A DNA stretch of 64,000 nucleotides from Oscillatoria nigro-viridis PCC 7112 (GCF_000317475.1 NC_019729.1:6338501-6402500); one strand, 5' to 3'. Positions 9,361 through 17,511 are shown, counted from the first letter of the stretch. Numbers and translations are program-made. Notes: generated by a model from the sequence alone, not told the origin.

Positions 9361-9419
9361 GACTTACTCCTGATATTGGTTGTGTCTTGGCGATCGGCCG
9401 ATTTCAGACTGTTTGGGCG

Positions 9420-9461
9420 ATCGTAGGCCTTCAGCATCCACTATTTTGTATCTATGGCTAC
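9420..9461 (-). promoter_or_regulatory. NtcA-activated promoter of glnA
   Basis: A perfect NtcA box GTA-N8-TAC lies at 9448-9461. Read on the minus strand, exactly 22 bases separate it from a TACGAT element (9420-9425) that fits the TAN3T -10 box. The canonical NtcA class II promoter has GTAN8TAC, 20-24 bases, then TAN3T. The predicted start would leave a 5' leader of roughly 50 bases before the glnA ATG. Confidence 0.88.
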
Positions 9462-9626
9462 AAAATTTTGAAATAGGGGCCCAGTGCGGTCGGGCAGTTT
9501 GAGATTCTTGCCCTGTGGATTTTTCGGCTGAACATACAAGGCAAACGGCTGAATTTTACGACAGTTTGCCGGGGATAGACTACCCTTGGTGAAAATCCCA
9601 TCTCAAATCTTAATCAAACGCCGATT

Positions 9627-9640
9627 TGTAGTAGTCTACA
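9627..9640. promoter_or_regulatory. Palindrome TGTAGTAGTCTACA upstream of apcF
   Basis: A 14-bp near-perfect palindrome (TGTAG-N4-CTACA), 57 bp before the apcF ATG. The half-site resembles NtcA (TGTA...TACA) but the spacing is N6 between GTA and TAC, not N8, so NtcA binding is doubtful. It could be an operator of another dimeric regulator controlling apcF. Confidence 0.4.
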
Positions 9641-9697
9641 ATAGGCGGTCTGTCTCAGATAGCAAAGTATTGATAAAGATTTTTGGGAGAGAAACTT

Positions 9698-10207
9698 ATG
9701 CGCGATGCAGTGACGAGCCTGATTGAAAATTATGATGTTGCTGGTAGGTATTTAGACCGGGATGGTATCGATCGGTTGAAATCTTATTTTGCAACGGGCA
9801 CGGCACGGGTACAGGCGGCGGCTGCGATTAACAGCAATGCTGCGACAATTGTCAAGCAAGCTGGTATTCAGCTATTTGCCGAACAGCCGGAATTAATCCG
9901 TCCGGGCGGAAATGCCTACACGACTCGTCGCTACGCGGCTTGTCTGCGGGATATGGACTACTACTTGCGCTATGCTACTTACGCCCTAGTGGCTGGAAGT
10001 ACCGACGTGCTCGACGAGCGCGTGCTGCAAGGTTTGCGCGAAACTTACAATTCTCTAAGCGTTCCCATTGGCCCGACGGTGATGGGGATTGGCATTATGA
10101 AGGAGATGGTTAAGGCTCAGGTGGAAGCTGCTGGCTTGTCTGTGGGGCCTTTTTTGGATCAGCCTTTTGATTACATGATTCGCGAATTGAGCGAACAAGA
10201 TATTTAA
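9698..10207 (+). CDS. apcF: Allophycocyanin beta-18 subunit (ApcF)
   Basis: 169 residues from ATG 9698 with ribosome site GGGAGAG ten bases upstream; an in-frame TTG at 9685-9683 is not needed. Starts MRDAVTSLIENYDVAGRYLD, which separates ApcF from ApcB (MQDAITS). The phycocyanobilin-attachment cysteine is Cys82 in RRYAACLRDMDYYLRYATYA. ApcF replaces one ApcB in the core trimer containing ApcE, where it helps energy transfer to photosystem II. Gene stands alone, as usual for apcF, and is followed by a terminator. The second special core subunit, apcD, lies 16 kb away in this window. Confidence 0.95.
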   Translation: MRDAVTSLIENYDVAGRYLDRDGIDRLKSYFATGTARVQAAAAINSNAATIVKQAGIQLFAEQPELIRPGGNAYTTRRYAACLRDMDYYLRYATYALVAGSTDVLDERVLQGLRETYNSLSVPIGPTVMGIGIMKEMVKAQVEAAGLSVGPFLDQPFDYMIRELSEQDI

Positions 10208-10272
10208 GTCAATTTGCTAGTTCTTTTAGCAGCAAATTGTACTTGTGGCTGGCAGTTAGCAGCAGTTAGATG

Positions 10273-10315
10273 GATCGCTTTTTTTGGCCTCACAGCCTCC
10301 AAGCGATCTTTTTTT
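10273..10315 (+). terminator. Terminator after apcF
   Basis: GATCGCTT (10273-10280) pairs with AAGCGATC (10301-10308) and is followed by a run of seven T. The 20-base loop contains a small GG...CC pairing. The stem starts 65 bases after the apcF stop. Confidence 0.7.
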
Positions 10316-10329
10316 ATGGGTTATACAAT

Positions 10330-10440
10330 TTGAGATTATAGATTTCAGATTAAAGGTTTTAGATTAAAAATTAGAGATTAAAAATTTGAATAATTAGGAA
10401 TGACTGATGAATTAAGGGTTTGGAGCTTCCCTATAATTGC
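10330..10440. repeat. Second copy of the TTTAGAT/GGTTTGGAGCTT interspersed repeat
   Basis: Degenerate TTAGATT units followed by ATGACTGATGA and AAGGGTTTGGAGCTT, matching the block at 6626-6700. It accounts for part of the 714-bp space between apcF and tlyA. The rest of that space (10660-10920) contains HIP1-like sites but no gene I can support. Confidence 0.6.
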
Positions 10441-10460
10441 ATTCTTGTTTGAAACCGGTG

Positions 10461-10658
10461 CTAAAAATCGTCAACAAATCCCCAGACGAGGCATTTGTCC
10501 AGGGGATTTTTGGTTTGGCGCAGATCGACTTTGGCGGCGGTTGTTGCTTCTACTTCGCCATTGGGGTAAAGAATGTGAATGATGTCACCGCTGAGGAAGG
10601 CGAGGGGATTTTCTTGACAATTGCCCGGATTTCTGATAGGAAAGTTAATTGTTTTCAT
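10461..10658 (-). CDS. Possible small protein, unrecognised
   Basis: 65 codons, starting MKTINFPIRNPGNCQENPLA and ending CLVWGFVDDF. The composition is protein-like (SGDIIHILYPNGEVEATT), but there is no clear ribosome site and a same-length open frame exists on the opposite strand. May be a real small protein or a gene remnant. Confidence 0.35.
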   Translation of the reverse strand: MKTINFPIRNPGNCQENPLAFLSGDIIHILYPNGEVEATTAAKVDLRQTKNPLDKCLVWGFVDDF

Positions 10659-10922
10659 GGTCGATCGCCCTAATAATATTTGTAGCGCTTTTAGCTCGAT
10701 CTAAATCATCCGCTAGTCGCAAAAATTATTGTGTGATTCTACGGATGTTTATCTGTGATCCAACTACACACTCAGAGCGATCTCAGTCACATCATGCGAG
10801 GTGGGCGCGATCGCCCCGCGACGATCGAAAAACCAAAATAATCGCCAAAAATTAGCAGTCGGGCTTGTGGGTAAGTGCTAATCTGGTACTGTTCTTCACC
10901 CTATCCGTACAGATTAAAAACC

Positions 10923-11786
10923 TTGGCTAAACAGCGACTAGATATTTTATTGGTCAGCCTAGATTTGTGCAGTTCCAGACAGCAAGCTCAGGCATTAATT
11001 CGGACGGGGAAAGTCTCCATCAACCAACAGATAGTTGACAAACCTGGCACTGAGGTCGATATTTCAGCAAAGATTCAGATCAAAGAGCGATCGCGCTATG
11101 TTTCCAGAGGCGGCGACAAATTAGCCAAAGCTTTAGAAGTTTTTGCGATTCCCGTTGCAGGCAGAATTTGTCTCGACGGCGGCATTTCCACAGGCGGTTT
11201 TACCGACTGTTTGCTGCAAGCCGGCGCCGCCCTAGTGTACGGCATAGATGTTGGCTACGGTCAAGCAGATTGGGGCTTGCGTAACGATCCGAGGGTAATT
11301 TTGAAAGAACGCACCAATTTGCGGTACATGACTCCTGCTGAGCTTTACGGCGACTCTGCGCCAGCAGATTTGGCGGTAGTAGATGTGTCGTTTATTTCCC
11401 TGGATAAGATTTTACCGGCGCTGTGGGAATTGTTGGTACCGCCGCGAGAAGCGGTGTTGCTGGTAAAGCCGCAGTTTGAGGTAGGGCGCGAGAGAGTCGG
11501 GAAAAAAGGCGTAGTGCGAGACTCAGCAACTCAAGCCGATGCGATTTTTCAAGTGTGGAAGGCAGCCGCAGCTTTAGGATGGCAGCAGCGCGGCTTAACG
11601 TGGTCGCCTTTACTTGGCCCGGCCGGTAATATCGAGTATCTTTTATGGTTGGGGATCGATCGCGAACTGGAATCAGACCAGAGGGCGATCCTCTTCGAGG
11701 GCTGCGCTAACGAAGATGGTGTCGTGAAGGAACGGATCGCACAAGTCGCAAAAGCGGCCGCCCGGGAACTTGTCGGTCGATTGTAG
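10923..11786 (+). CDS. tlyA: TlyA family rRNA methyltransferase/putative hemolysin
   Basis: 287 residues from the TTG at 10923 (LAKQRLDILLVSLDLCSSRQ); the frame stays open to a GTG at 10875, giving 303 residues, but the S4 domain starts where chosen. Residues 1-60 are an S4 RNA-binding domain (RQQAQALIRTGKVSINQQIV), and the rest an FtsJ-like methyltransferase domain (CLDGGISTGGFTDCLLQAGA, then VYGIDVGYGQ, LAVVDVSFISLDKILPAL, VLLVKPQFEVGRERVGKKG). Family members 2'-O-methylate 16S/23S rRNA cytidines; the hemolysin name is historical. No neighbours share its function. Confidence 0.9.
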   Translation: MAKQRLDILLVSLDLCSSRQQAQALIRTGKVSINQQIVDKPGTEVDISAKIQIKERSRYVSRGGDKLAKALEVFAIPVAGRICLDGGISTGGFTDCLLQAGAALVYGIDVGYGQADWGLRNDPRVILKERTNLRYMTPAELYGDSAPADLAVVDVSFISLDKILPALWELLVPPREAVLLVKPQFEVGRERVGKKGVVRDSATQADAIFQVWKAAAALGWQQRGLTWSPLLGPAGNIEYLLWLGIDRELESDQRAILFEGCANEDGVVKERIAQVAKAAARELVGRL

Positions 11787-11901
11787 ATTTGAGATTGATT
11801 TCAAGATGTCAAGCTAATCAATTTAAAAAATCAAATTTGGAACTCCTGATTAATCTAAAATTTCAATTTTTTTTCAATCGGACTCCTCAACTTTCACAAG
11901 A

Positions 11902-12603
11902 GTGAATAATTCCATGCAATCATTCAAACAAGCCGGTTCGATTTTACTGTACGTTCTAGGTGCCATCGGGTATGTGGCGATTGTAGCTACTATTGTAGGC
12001 GTTTCAATTCTAATCAAGTGGGCAGCTCTGCTACTGGCGGACAAATTATTATATACAATTCTGATTATCGGCGATCTGTTGAGGGGGATCGAAATTATTG
12101 AACTGTTAAATATATTGGTATTTGCTTTTATCGGTATGGGAGTGGGTGTGGCGACAAGGCTTCTACCCCCTCAATACGGTCGCAAAATTAGTGCGGCTTT
12201 ATTGATAGTTATAGTTCCCTTAGTTTTCATGATTACGCCAGCCATTCGATATAATTCTTGGCTGGAAAAAGTGGAAGAATCGGATAAGTTATCGCCTGCG
12301 GAAACTGCAACCTTAACTAACTCATTTTTGAACAGAAAGGTAGGATTGCCTGGTTTCATAGGTTATTATGTATATACTGGTCAGTTTCCGGTTATTCCGA
12401 CGAAACAATCTGAGATGAAAGACCTCGACAGTTTTGAAAAAAAAGTTAATTCCAGATTTGTACAGTTCACAGGTATTGCTCCGACTATTGTTTCTTGGTC
12501 AATGCGGATTTGTTTTTGGCTGATTAGAATATTTTACTTTTCTATAGCGGTAATTGCGACGATCGCTCATTTTAGGGAAGGTGTTATAATCGCGAGACGG
12601 TAA
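11902..12603 (+). CDS. Hypothetical membrane protein, about four transmembrane segments
   Basis: 233 residues from GTG 11902 (an ATG follows four codons later). Hydrophobic segments: ILLYVLGAIGYVAIVATIVG (about 13-32), a second from WAALLLADKLLYTILIIG, LLNILVFAFIGMGVGVATRL, ISAALLIVIVPLVFMITPAI and WSMRICFWLIRIFYFSIAVI. Between segments lies a soluble loop (VEESDKLSPAETATLTNSFL). Not recognised as a known transporter. It is a stand-alone gene; GC content and codon choice are like those of neighbouring accessory genes. Confidence 0.6.
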   Translation: MNNSMQSFKQAGSILLYVLGAIGYVAIVATIVGVSILIKWAALLLADKLLYTILIIGDLLRGIEIIELLNILVFAFIGMGVGVATRLLPPQYGRKISAALLIVIVPLVFMITPAIRYNSWLEKVEESDKLSPAETATLTNSFLNRKVGLPGFIGYYVYTGQFPVIPTKQSEMKDLDSFEKKVNSRFVQFTGIAPTIVSWSMRICFWLIRIFYFSIAVIATIAHFREGVIIARR

Positions 12604-12666
12604 TACGATTTTCGATTTTCGATAAATCCTAGCTCTTCGATTCTTAAGAAATAACGCTCTTCTGAC

Positions 12667-12813
12667 CGAAAGCATCCAGGATAGAATCTCCCGGATTCAT
12701 CCGTCCAGAAATAAAAAACCTGTATCCGATAAACGAGCCCCTGAATTTCTCTGCGGGGTCAATGCTTCAATCTAAAATCTAAAATCTAAAATCGCGCAAT
12801 CGATTGACGCACC
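12667..12813. repeat. About 150-bp structured interspersed repeat, copy A
   Basis: Begins AAGCATCCAGGATA, passes CATCCGTCCAGAAATAAAAA and CCTGTATCCGATAAAC, reaches CAATGCTTCAAT and ends in ATCTAAA heptamers and ATCGATTGAC. The same order occurs at 37094-37242. Complementary pairs AAGCAT/ATGCTT and GGATA/TATCC allow a long imperfect hairpin. It fills the 227-bp gap between convergent genes. Confidence 0.7.
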
Positions 12814-12830
12814 CTAGTAAACTGCGATTT

Positions 12831-13478
12831 TTATGGCTGAACAATCAGTTGACCAATTTTTATCAAGACTTGAAGAACCGTATAAAGTTCATTCATTAGA
12901 GGAACAGGTGAAAAAATTCTTGATAAGTCATATTTAGGCGGATTCTGAAAGTCTAGCTTGACGAATACAATTTCACTGCCATTTGTCATCGCCGCAAAAC
13001 TCGGTCTATCCTTGCGGGGATTGGCGGTCATGTATGCTAGTGTTTGGGGAAGTGCAGACATTACTGAAATGGTGGTGCGCTTCGACTCTAAGAGTGTCAC
13101 CCAAAACTGATTTTGCATCACTAAAACATCAATCCGTCCCTTGAGAGTTTCTACTTCATCATCCTCGTCATCTAAAACAATTTGTACAGATTTTTCAGCC
13201 ATCATTTTAAAAGGTGGATCGTAAAAACCCGCTCGTTCCAATAGAGGCGAACCCATGATTAGCGTAACGGTTCCTTCTGTAAGGCTTCCATCATTTAAAT
13301 GATAGAGATATCGCCGCCGAATTAAATTGAGAGCGGCTTGATCGACTTCTGTAATTTCGGGTAAATCTGCATACCATTCTGGGAAAAATCCCTCCGATTC
13401 AGTTCGCGTAATATTGAATCGAGATTCAACATCTGCTAAAGTTTGGATAATTTCAGTAATGGCTGTTGTTTGTGTCAT
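12831..13478 (-). CDS. PD-(D/E)XK-like protein related to restriction subunit R N-terminal domain
   Basis: 215 residues. The core GRIDVLVMQNQFWVTLLESKRT gives the D...E-x-K constellation of the restriction-endonuclease fold, preceded by MMAEKSVQIVLDDEDDEVET. Proteins of this kind are common single genes in filamentous cyanobacteria, often labelled restriction endonuclease subunit R, without HsdM/HsdS partners. None is found here. It overlaps the upstream GTPase gene by four bases (ATGA-type overlap), so the two are translationally coupled, which suggests a joint role of the GTPase and the nuclease-like protein (inference). Confidence 0.7.
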   Translation of the reverse strand: MTQTTAITEIIQTLADVESRFNITRTESEGFFPEWYADLPEITEVDQAALNLIRRRYLYHLNDGSLTEGTVTLIMGSPLLERAGFYDPPFKMMAEKSVQIVLDDEDDEVETLKGRIDVLVMQNQFWVTLLESKRTTISVMSALPQTLAYMTANPRKDRPSFAAMTNGSEIVFVKLDFQNPPKYDLSRIFSPVPLMNELYTVLQVLIKIGQLIVQP

Positions 13479-14956
13479 ATTTTAAACTCTTGCTGCAAGC
13501 GATCGATAATTGTATTGCGCTCGATGGTGGCGAGAATTTCTTGAATTACCGTATCTTGTCCCAAGGGGCCCCAGGTGCAGCCTTTTTCTAAATAAACTTG
13601 GGCGGCGCGACCGACAGCGTAGGTTCCGTAGGCTGCTAAACTAGCTTGAGTGACAGCAACTCCGGCAAAAGTAGAAAAGCCGATTTGCGGGGCCGCAGCC
13701 GCCGCACTTTTGCCAAATCCCAACAGAAAACTGCTACCCAATTCTCCCAAAAGTACGCCGCCAGCGCTGGAGAAAATAGTCTGCCAAAGTTTCCCCGCTT
13801 CGTAACCAGTCATGGGTAAACCGTAAAGTCTGGATAAAGAGCGAATTAAGGCTAAATCTGCGACAGTTGCTCCCATTACATCCAAGAATGCCACTGGATT
13901 TAAACCGACAGCCAAAGCTTTATATTTTGCAAATTGCCAGATTAAATCTTCGGCTTCTGTTTGTCGCAATTTGAGAACGTGACGGGCAATGTTTGCTTCG
14001 GCATCTCTAGCTTCAACTAAAGCATTTAGAGCGAGGAGCGATCGACCTTCTCTGTTAAGAATTGTGAGAATTTTATGTTTGAGTTCGTCTATCTGCGCGG
14101 GCGGGGACTCCCATTCGTTAGTTACTCTTCCGTCTGACCATTCCACCCGCACTTGCACCGGCGCCGGTTCGGCGGCTACCATGACTATTTCTAAAGATTT
14201 GGCAGCTTTAGGCGGTGATTTTACAGTAGATTTATCAGATGGGTTGTTTGGGTCAGACAAATTTTCGCTATCTGTTTTCTCTGTTACCGCAGCGGCTGCT
14301 AACTCTTCAGAATTTGCCAGCGCTTGCAAACTTTGGTAAATAGCTTTTCTGTCTAATTCTGGATACAGGTCAATTTTATTAAAAACTAAAATTACCGGTT
14401 TTTGAGCTGTTTGCAATTCGCACAGTGCTTGATATTCAGTGCGGGTGATATCGCCTGCAACGACAAACAGAATTAAGTCAGCTTGGCGAGTTACTTGTTT
14501 CGCCATTTCGCCGCGCACTTCGCCGCCAACTTCATCAAGTCCGGGAGTATCTATTAATTCAACTTGCACCCCTCCTTTCCCGCCCTTGACAAGGGGGGGT
14601 TGGGGGGATTCGTCGCTGTCAAGGAAGGATAAAGGCACACTCCAGCGCACGGAACGCGGCCACTGAGTCACGCCGTTGAGAGGGCCTGTTTGCAGAATTT
14701 TTTGACCTAAAAGCGCGTTTAATACGGCTGACTTGCCGCGGCTGACTAGCCCGAAAGTAGCAATGCGGATTATATTGTGGTCTAGTTTTTCTGAGGTGGA
14801 AGTTAAGATATCTAACTGATATTGCAGCGCCGCTTCTAATTCTGTATTATTCGAGTTTTTTTTCCCTTGGCGCAGGTGGGAATAGCGCGCCAGGGCTTCG
14901 CGCAAACTGGCGCGGGCAAGGGATAAGCGATTTTCTTGAAGGGAATTGTCACCCAT
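13475..14956 (-). CDS. Era-like GTPase with DUF697 C-terminal domain
   Basis: 493 residues. Walker A GLVSRGKS at 69-76, G3 DTPGLDEVGG, G4 VFNKIDLYPEL. The C-terminal third (ALAVGLNPVAFLDVMGATVA, then SRLYGLPMT, then hydrophobic Gly/Ala-rich helices) matches the DUF697 membrane-interacting region of YcjF-like proteins. The stretch SPQPPLVKGGKGG just before G3 is the translated form of a known cyanobacterial dispersed repeat inserted in frame (DNA at 14568-14607), so this protein carries an insertion in the switch region. A second DUF697 GTPase lies at 16063-17511 on the same strand. Function unknown; likely membrane-associated. Confidence 0.82.
   Translation of the reverse strand: MGDNSLQENRLSLARASLREALARYSHLRQGKKNSNNTELEAALQYQLDILTSTSEKLDHNIIRIATFGLVSRGKSAVLNALLGQKILQTGPLNGVTQWPRSVRWSVPLSFLDSDESPQPPLVKGGKGGVQVELIDTPGLDEVGGEVRGEMAKQVTRQADLILFVVAGDITRTEYQALCELQTAQKPVILVFNKIDLYPELDRKAIYQSLQALANSEELAAAAVTEKTDSENLSDPNNPSDKSTVKSPPKAAKSLEIVMVAAEPAPVQVRVEWSDGRVTNEWESPPAQIDELKHKILTILNREGRSLLALNALVEARDAEANIARHVLKLRQTEAEDLIWQFAKYKALAVGLNPVAFLDVMGATVADLALIRSLSRLYGLPMTGYEAGKLWQTIFSSAGGVLLGELGSSFLLGFGKSAAAAAPQIGFSTFAGVAVTQASLAAYGTYAVGRAAQVYLEKGCTWGPLGQDTVIQEILATIERNTIIDRLQQEFKI
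14568..14607. repeat. Dispersed repeat inserted inside the GTPase gene
   Basis: C-run/G-run inverted repeat (ACCCCTCCTTTCCC...GGGGGGGTTGGGGGG) encoding SPQPPLVKGGKGG on the minus strand. The element is in frame and does not break the gene. Confidence 0.65.
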
Positions 14957-15095
14957 TGGCGATCGGCTTTTTTAAGCAAGTATAATTTAGCGTCGAATTA
15001 TAAATTCTACTTCTTATTTTAATACAATTTTTCATAAATTTATAATTTTTGAGTTTTGAGTTTTCCAAAAAATATTTAACGGGCTCTCCGGCCCG

Positions 15096-15290
15096 TTCCA
15101 CAATAACAAAAAAAATTTTGTGGCACAGGCATCTTGCCTGTTGTTCCACAATAACAAAAAAAATTTTGTGGCACAGGCATCTTGCCTGTTGTTCCACAAT
15201 AACAAAAAAAAATTGTGGCACAGGCATCTTGCCTGTTGTTCCACAATAACAAAAAAAAATTGTGGCACAGGCATCTTGCCTGTTCTTTTC
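15096..15290. repeat. Four tandem 48-bp units with two hairpins each
   Basis: Unit: TTCCACAATAACAAAAAAA, ATTTTGTGG, CACAGGCATCTTGCCTGTTG. Each copy contains CCACAA/TTGTGG and ACAGGCA-TCT-TGCCTGT inverted repeats. Four copies, differing by one or two A residues. They lie between the Uma2 and GTPase genes and cause artificial open frames on both strands. There are no variable spacers, so this is not a CRISPR array. Confidence 0.9.
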
Positions 15291-15297
15291 CCTAACA

Positions 15298-15906
15298 CTA
15301 GGCTCCGCCTCGGAAAATTTGATCGACGTTGAGTTCCATATTGGGAAATGTAGGTGAAATAATGCGATCGCTCCCTCTGAACTGTGTAATCCTATACTCT
15401 CCGTCCACAAGCTGGCAAACCGAAAGCGTTGGTTGTTTGGGGTCGCCAATATGACGTATACCGCCGAATCCAGCATAATCCGCAATCCAATATTCGAGGA
15501 TTCCCATCATTTCGTAATCTGCCAACTTTTTTAGATAATCGTCGCGCCAGTTGGTACTGACAACTTCAACAAGTAGCGGGATAGATGTTCCTTGGGTGAT
15601 TGTGGCTGACTTCAACCATAAGGGTTCAGATGCTAAAGCCTGACGGTTTAATAGCAAAACATCAGGGATATACCCTGTATCTTTAGCTGGTGGCTTAACT
15701 AGCGCTTTCGAGGGAATACGGTATGGCAGTTGCAGTTGGGTGTAGAGCAGGGTAAATTCTTGAACAAGGTATGCTGTGATATCTTCGTGTTCTCCTGTTG
15801 GCTGCATTTCAACCATTACCCCGTCGTGGAGTTCGTAGCATCTGTTTTCGGATTTATCTTCTAGAAATTGTTCAAAGGTTAGTATTTTTGGTGGAGTTTG
15901 TATCAT
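15298..15906 (-). CDS. Uma2 family endonuclease-like protein (DUF820)
   Basis: 202 residues from ATG 15906 (MIQTPPKILTFEQFLEDKSE). Shows the Uma2 plan: N-terminal TFEQFLE, CYELHDGVMVEMQPTGEHED, then PDVLLLNRQAL and LLVEVVSTNWRDDYLKKLADYE, and EYWIADY; the D...E-x-V/S catalytic-like PD-(D/E)XK residues are present. Uma2 proteins exist in tens of copies in filamentous cyanobacteria and their role is unsettled. A longer frame to 16011 runs through a repeat and is unlikely to be translated. It is flanked on both sides by repeats of the same GGCAAGATGCC type. Confidence 0.88.
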   Translation of the reverse strand: MIQTPPKILTFEQFLEDKSENRCYELHDGVMVEMQPTGEHEDITAYLVQEFTLLYTQLQLPYRIPSKALVKPPAKDTGYIPDVLLLNRQALASEPLWLKSATITQGTSIPLLVEVVSTNWRDDYLKKLADYEMMGILEYWIADYAGFGGIRHIGDPKQPTLSVCQLVDGEYRITQFRGSDRIISPTFPNMELNVDQIFRGGA

Positions 15907-15982
15907 CGTGCAAACTGTCTTTGATTGTATAACAGAAGGCAGAAGGAAGAAGGAAAATATTAACTGGTTGCCTGGTTCGGCC

Positions 15983-16052
15983 GGGGAAGGGGCAAGATGC
16001 CCGTTCCACAACCAAAAAACTGTCTTGTGGAACAGGCTTTCCGACCTGTTCC
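15983..16052. repeat. Dispersed hairpin repeat related to the 48-bp units
   Basis: GGGGCAAGATGCCCGTTCCAC, then TCTTGTGGAACAGGC and GACCTGTTCC. The GCAAGATGC hairpin and TTCCACAA motif are those of the 15096-15290 array, so the Uma2 gene sits between related repeats. Confidence 0.6.
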
Positions 16053-16062
16053 TTTATTTTAC

Positions 16063-17511
16063 TTAATTGGCCGCCGACTTAACTGTTTCGGGCGCAGATA
16101 CCTGAGATGAAAGGCGACTCGCTACTTGGTTGATGAAAGATTGCAAGAAGGAAACTTGCTGATTTTGCGTAAATACTGCTTGTAAAGTTTTAGTCAACTG
16201 GTCGATATTTAAAATGCCTATTGCAGCATTTTCCCCTTCTCGACTTTGGAAATATTCAACTAAACTCAGTCCAGCTATTCTGGTAAAATATGCTGCACTA
16301 ATTCCCTGAACCGCGCCTCCTGCTACATAGGTGACGGCATTGCTTTTCAGCAGTCCAGAAATAGTTTGAGTTGACAGTTCTACTAATCCCAATTTTAACA
16401 TTTGACTTGCCAAAGTTGCCGCTACTGTCTTAGCTTGGTCTAAGGAAAACTTTTGCTGGTAGATAGCGCCGAGGTCGATTACGAGTTGGGTGCTGATGGC
16501 GGTTGTTGCTAGCAAGTCTAAAGCGGGAACCGGGTTAGTAAAGACGGCGGCGGCGGCGATGTACTGATATTGTTCGATAATGGGAATTGCCCGATCGCGC
16601 CTGACTGCATTTAAGAATATTTTTGCCTCTAACTTGATACTTGCAGATTCGCGCACTGCACTCGCCCAGACCAACTGTTGCCGTTCTTCAGTTAAGATTT
16701 TAGTCAATCTTTCCGTCAGCGCGTCGAGTTGAGAGACTTGATTTTCAATGCGTTCTTTAAATGTGCCGTCCGCTTGGTGCTGGCGCACTTTAATAGAATT
16801 GGGAGAAGCTGCGATCGCAATTATATCTTTTGTTCCCAATATTCCTTGCATTTTCTGCTGCAAAGAGTGCAAAACCTGCGACTGCTGTTCTGGCAAATAT
16901 TGGTCTTGTTTGTTCCAGACTAGCAGCACGCGCTGACCTGCTGAAGCTAGCTGAGATAATGTTTTAAATTCGGAATCTGTGATGTCGCCCGCTGTCACAA
17001 ACAGCACTAAATCACCGCCGATTTTGCCATCGGCATTGCTATTAGCAAACAGCGGTGATGTTTCTTGTATGCTAAGCTTTTGCGGGTGTTGAGATGCCCA
17101 ATTAGAATTTAAAACTTGAATTAAGGTAGTTTTCCCGACAGCTTTGCCCCCAGTGACGGTAATCCGCAAATCTTGTCTGTCTAATTCGGTTCTGAGCCGA
17201 TCGAGCTTTGCTGTTAGATTAGCAGGAGCGGCGGAGTTTTGAGCTTCTGAAGCCAGCAATTTAATGGCGGCTTCGGAAGTCGCGATCGCTTTTTCGGCGG
17301 CTTCCCGGTTCGCCAGGGGTTCGGGGAGTGCGAGTTCTAGTTTGGGGGATTGTTGTTTCCACCACCAATACCCCGCACCGGCAGCCGCCAAGCCGATGAG
17401 TGCCGTTTCGCCCATTTCTGAACCCGAATGCTGTAGAGTTTCCAGCAGCCACAGCGCTGCTGAAAGTCCTATTCCGCCTATCAAAATCGGTCGTCGCAAG
17501 TTAAGTGTCAT
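16063..17511 (-). CDS. P-loop GTPase with membrane-anchored N-terminus and DUF697 tail
   Basis: 482 residues from ATG 17511, which has ribosome site GGAAGGG nearby; the frame extends to 17601 without support. Two N-terminal hydrophobic segments (LIGGIGLSAALWLLETL and ETALIGLAAAGAGYWWW), then a P-loop (VTGGKAVGKTTLI), a G3-like region that lacks the usual DTPG (LFVTAGDITDSEF is kept), G4 VWNKQDQYLPEQ, and a DUF697-like C-terminus (NPVPALDLLATTAISTQLVI). The degenerate G3 suggests altered hydrolysis. It probably acts at the membrane together with, or parallel to, the GTPase at 13475 (inference). Confidence 0.78.
   Translation of the reverse strand: MTLNLRRPILIGGIGLSAALWLLETLQHSGSEMGETALIGLAAAGAGYWWWKQQSPKLELALPEPLANREAAEKAIATSEAAIKLLASEAQNSAAPANLTAKLDRLRTELDRQDLRITVTGGKAVGKTTLIQVLNSNWASQHPQKLSIQETSPLFANSNADGKIGGDLVLFVTAGDITDSEFKTLSQLASAGQRVLLVWNKQDQYLPEQQSQVLHSLQQKMQGILGTKDIIAIAASPNSIKVRQHQADGTFKERIENQVSQLDALTERLTKILTEERQQLVWASAVRESASIKLEAKIFLNAVRRDRAIPIIEQYQYIAAAAVFTNPVPALDLLATTAISTQLVIDLGAIYQQKFSLDQAKTVAATLASQMLKLGLVELSTQTISGLLKSNAVTYVAGGAVQGISAAYFTRIAGLSLVEYFQSREGENAAIGILNIDQLTKTLQAVFTQNQQVSFLQSFINQVASRLSSQVSAPETVKSAAN

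Noticed and set aside
9627-9640. NtcA site for apcF
   Set aside because: Spacing between GTA and TAC is six, not eight, so NtcA binding is not supported. Retained only as an unknown palindrome.
15096-15290. Possible CRISPR array
   Set aside because: The units are almost identical over their whole 48 bp, with no variable spacers and no cas genes nearby, so they are simple tandem repeats.
14949-15485. 178-codon minus-strand frame and three further frames over the 48-bp repeats
   Set aside because: All are read-through of tandem repeats (QARCLCHK-like repetitive translations) and overlap the Uma2 gene.
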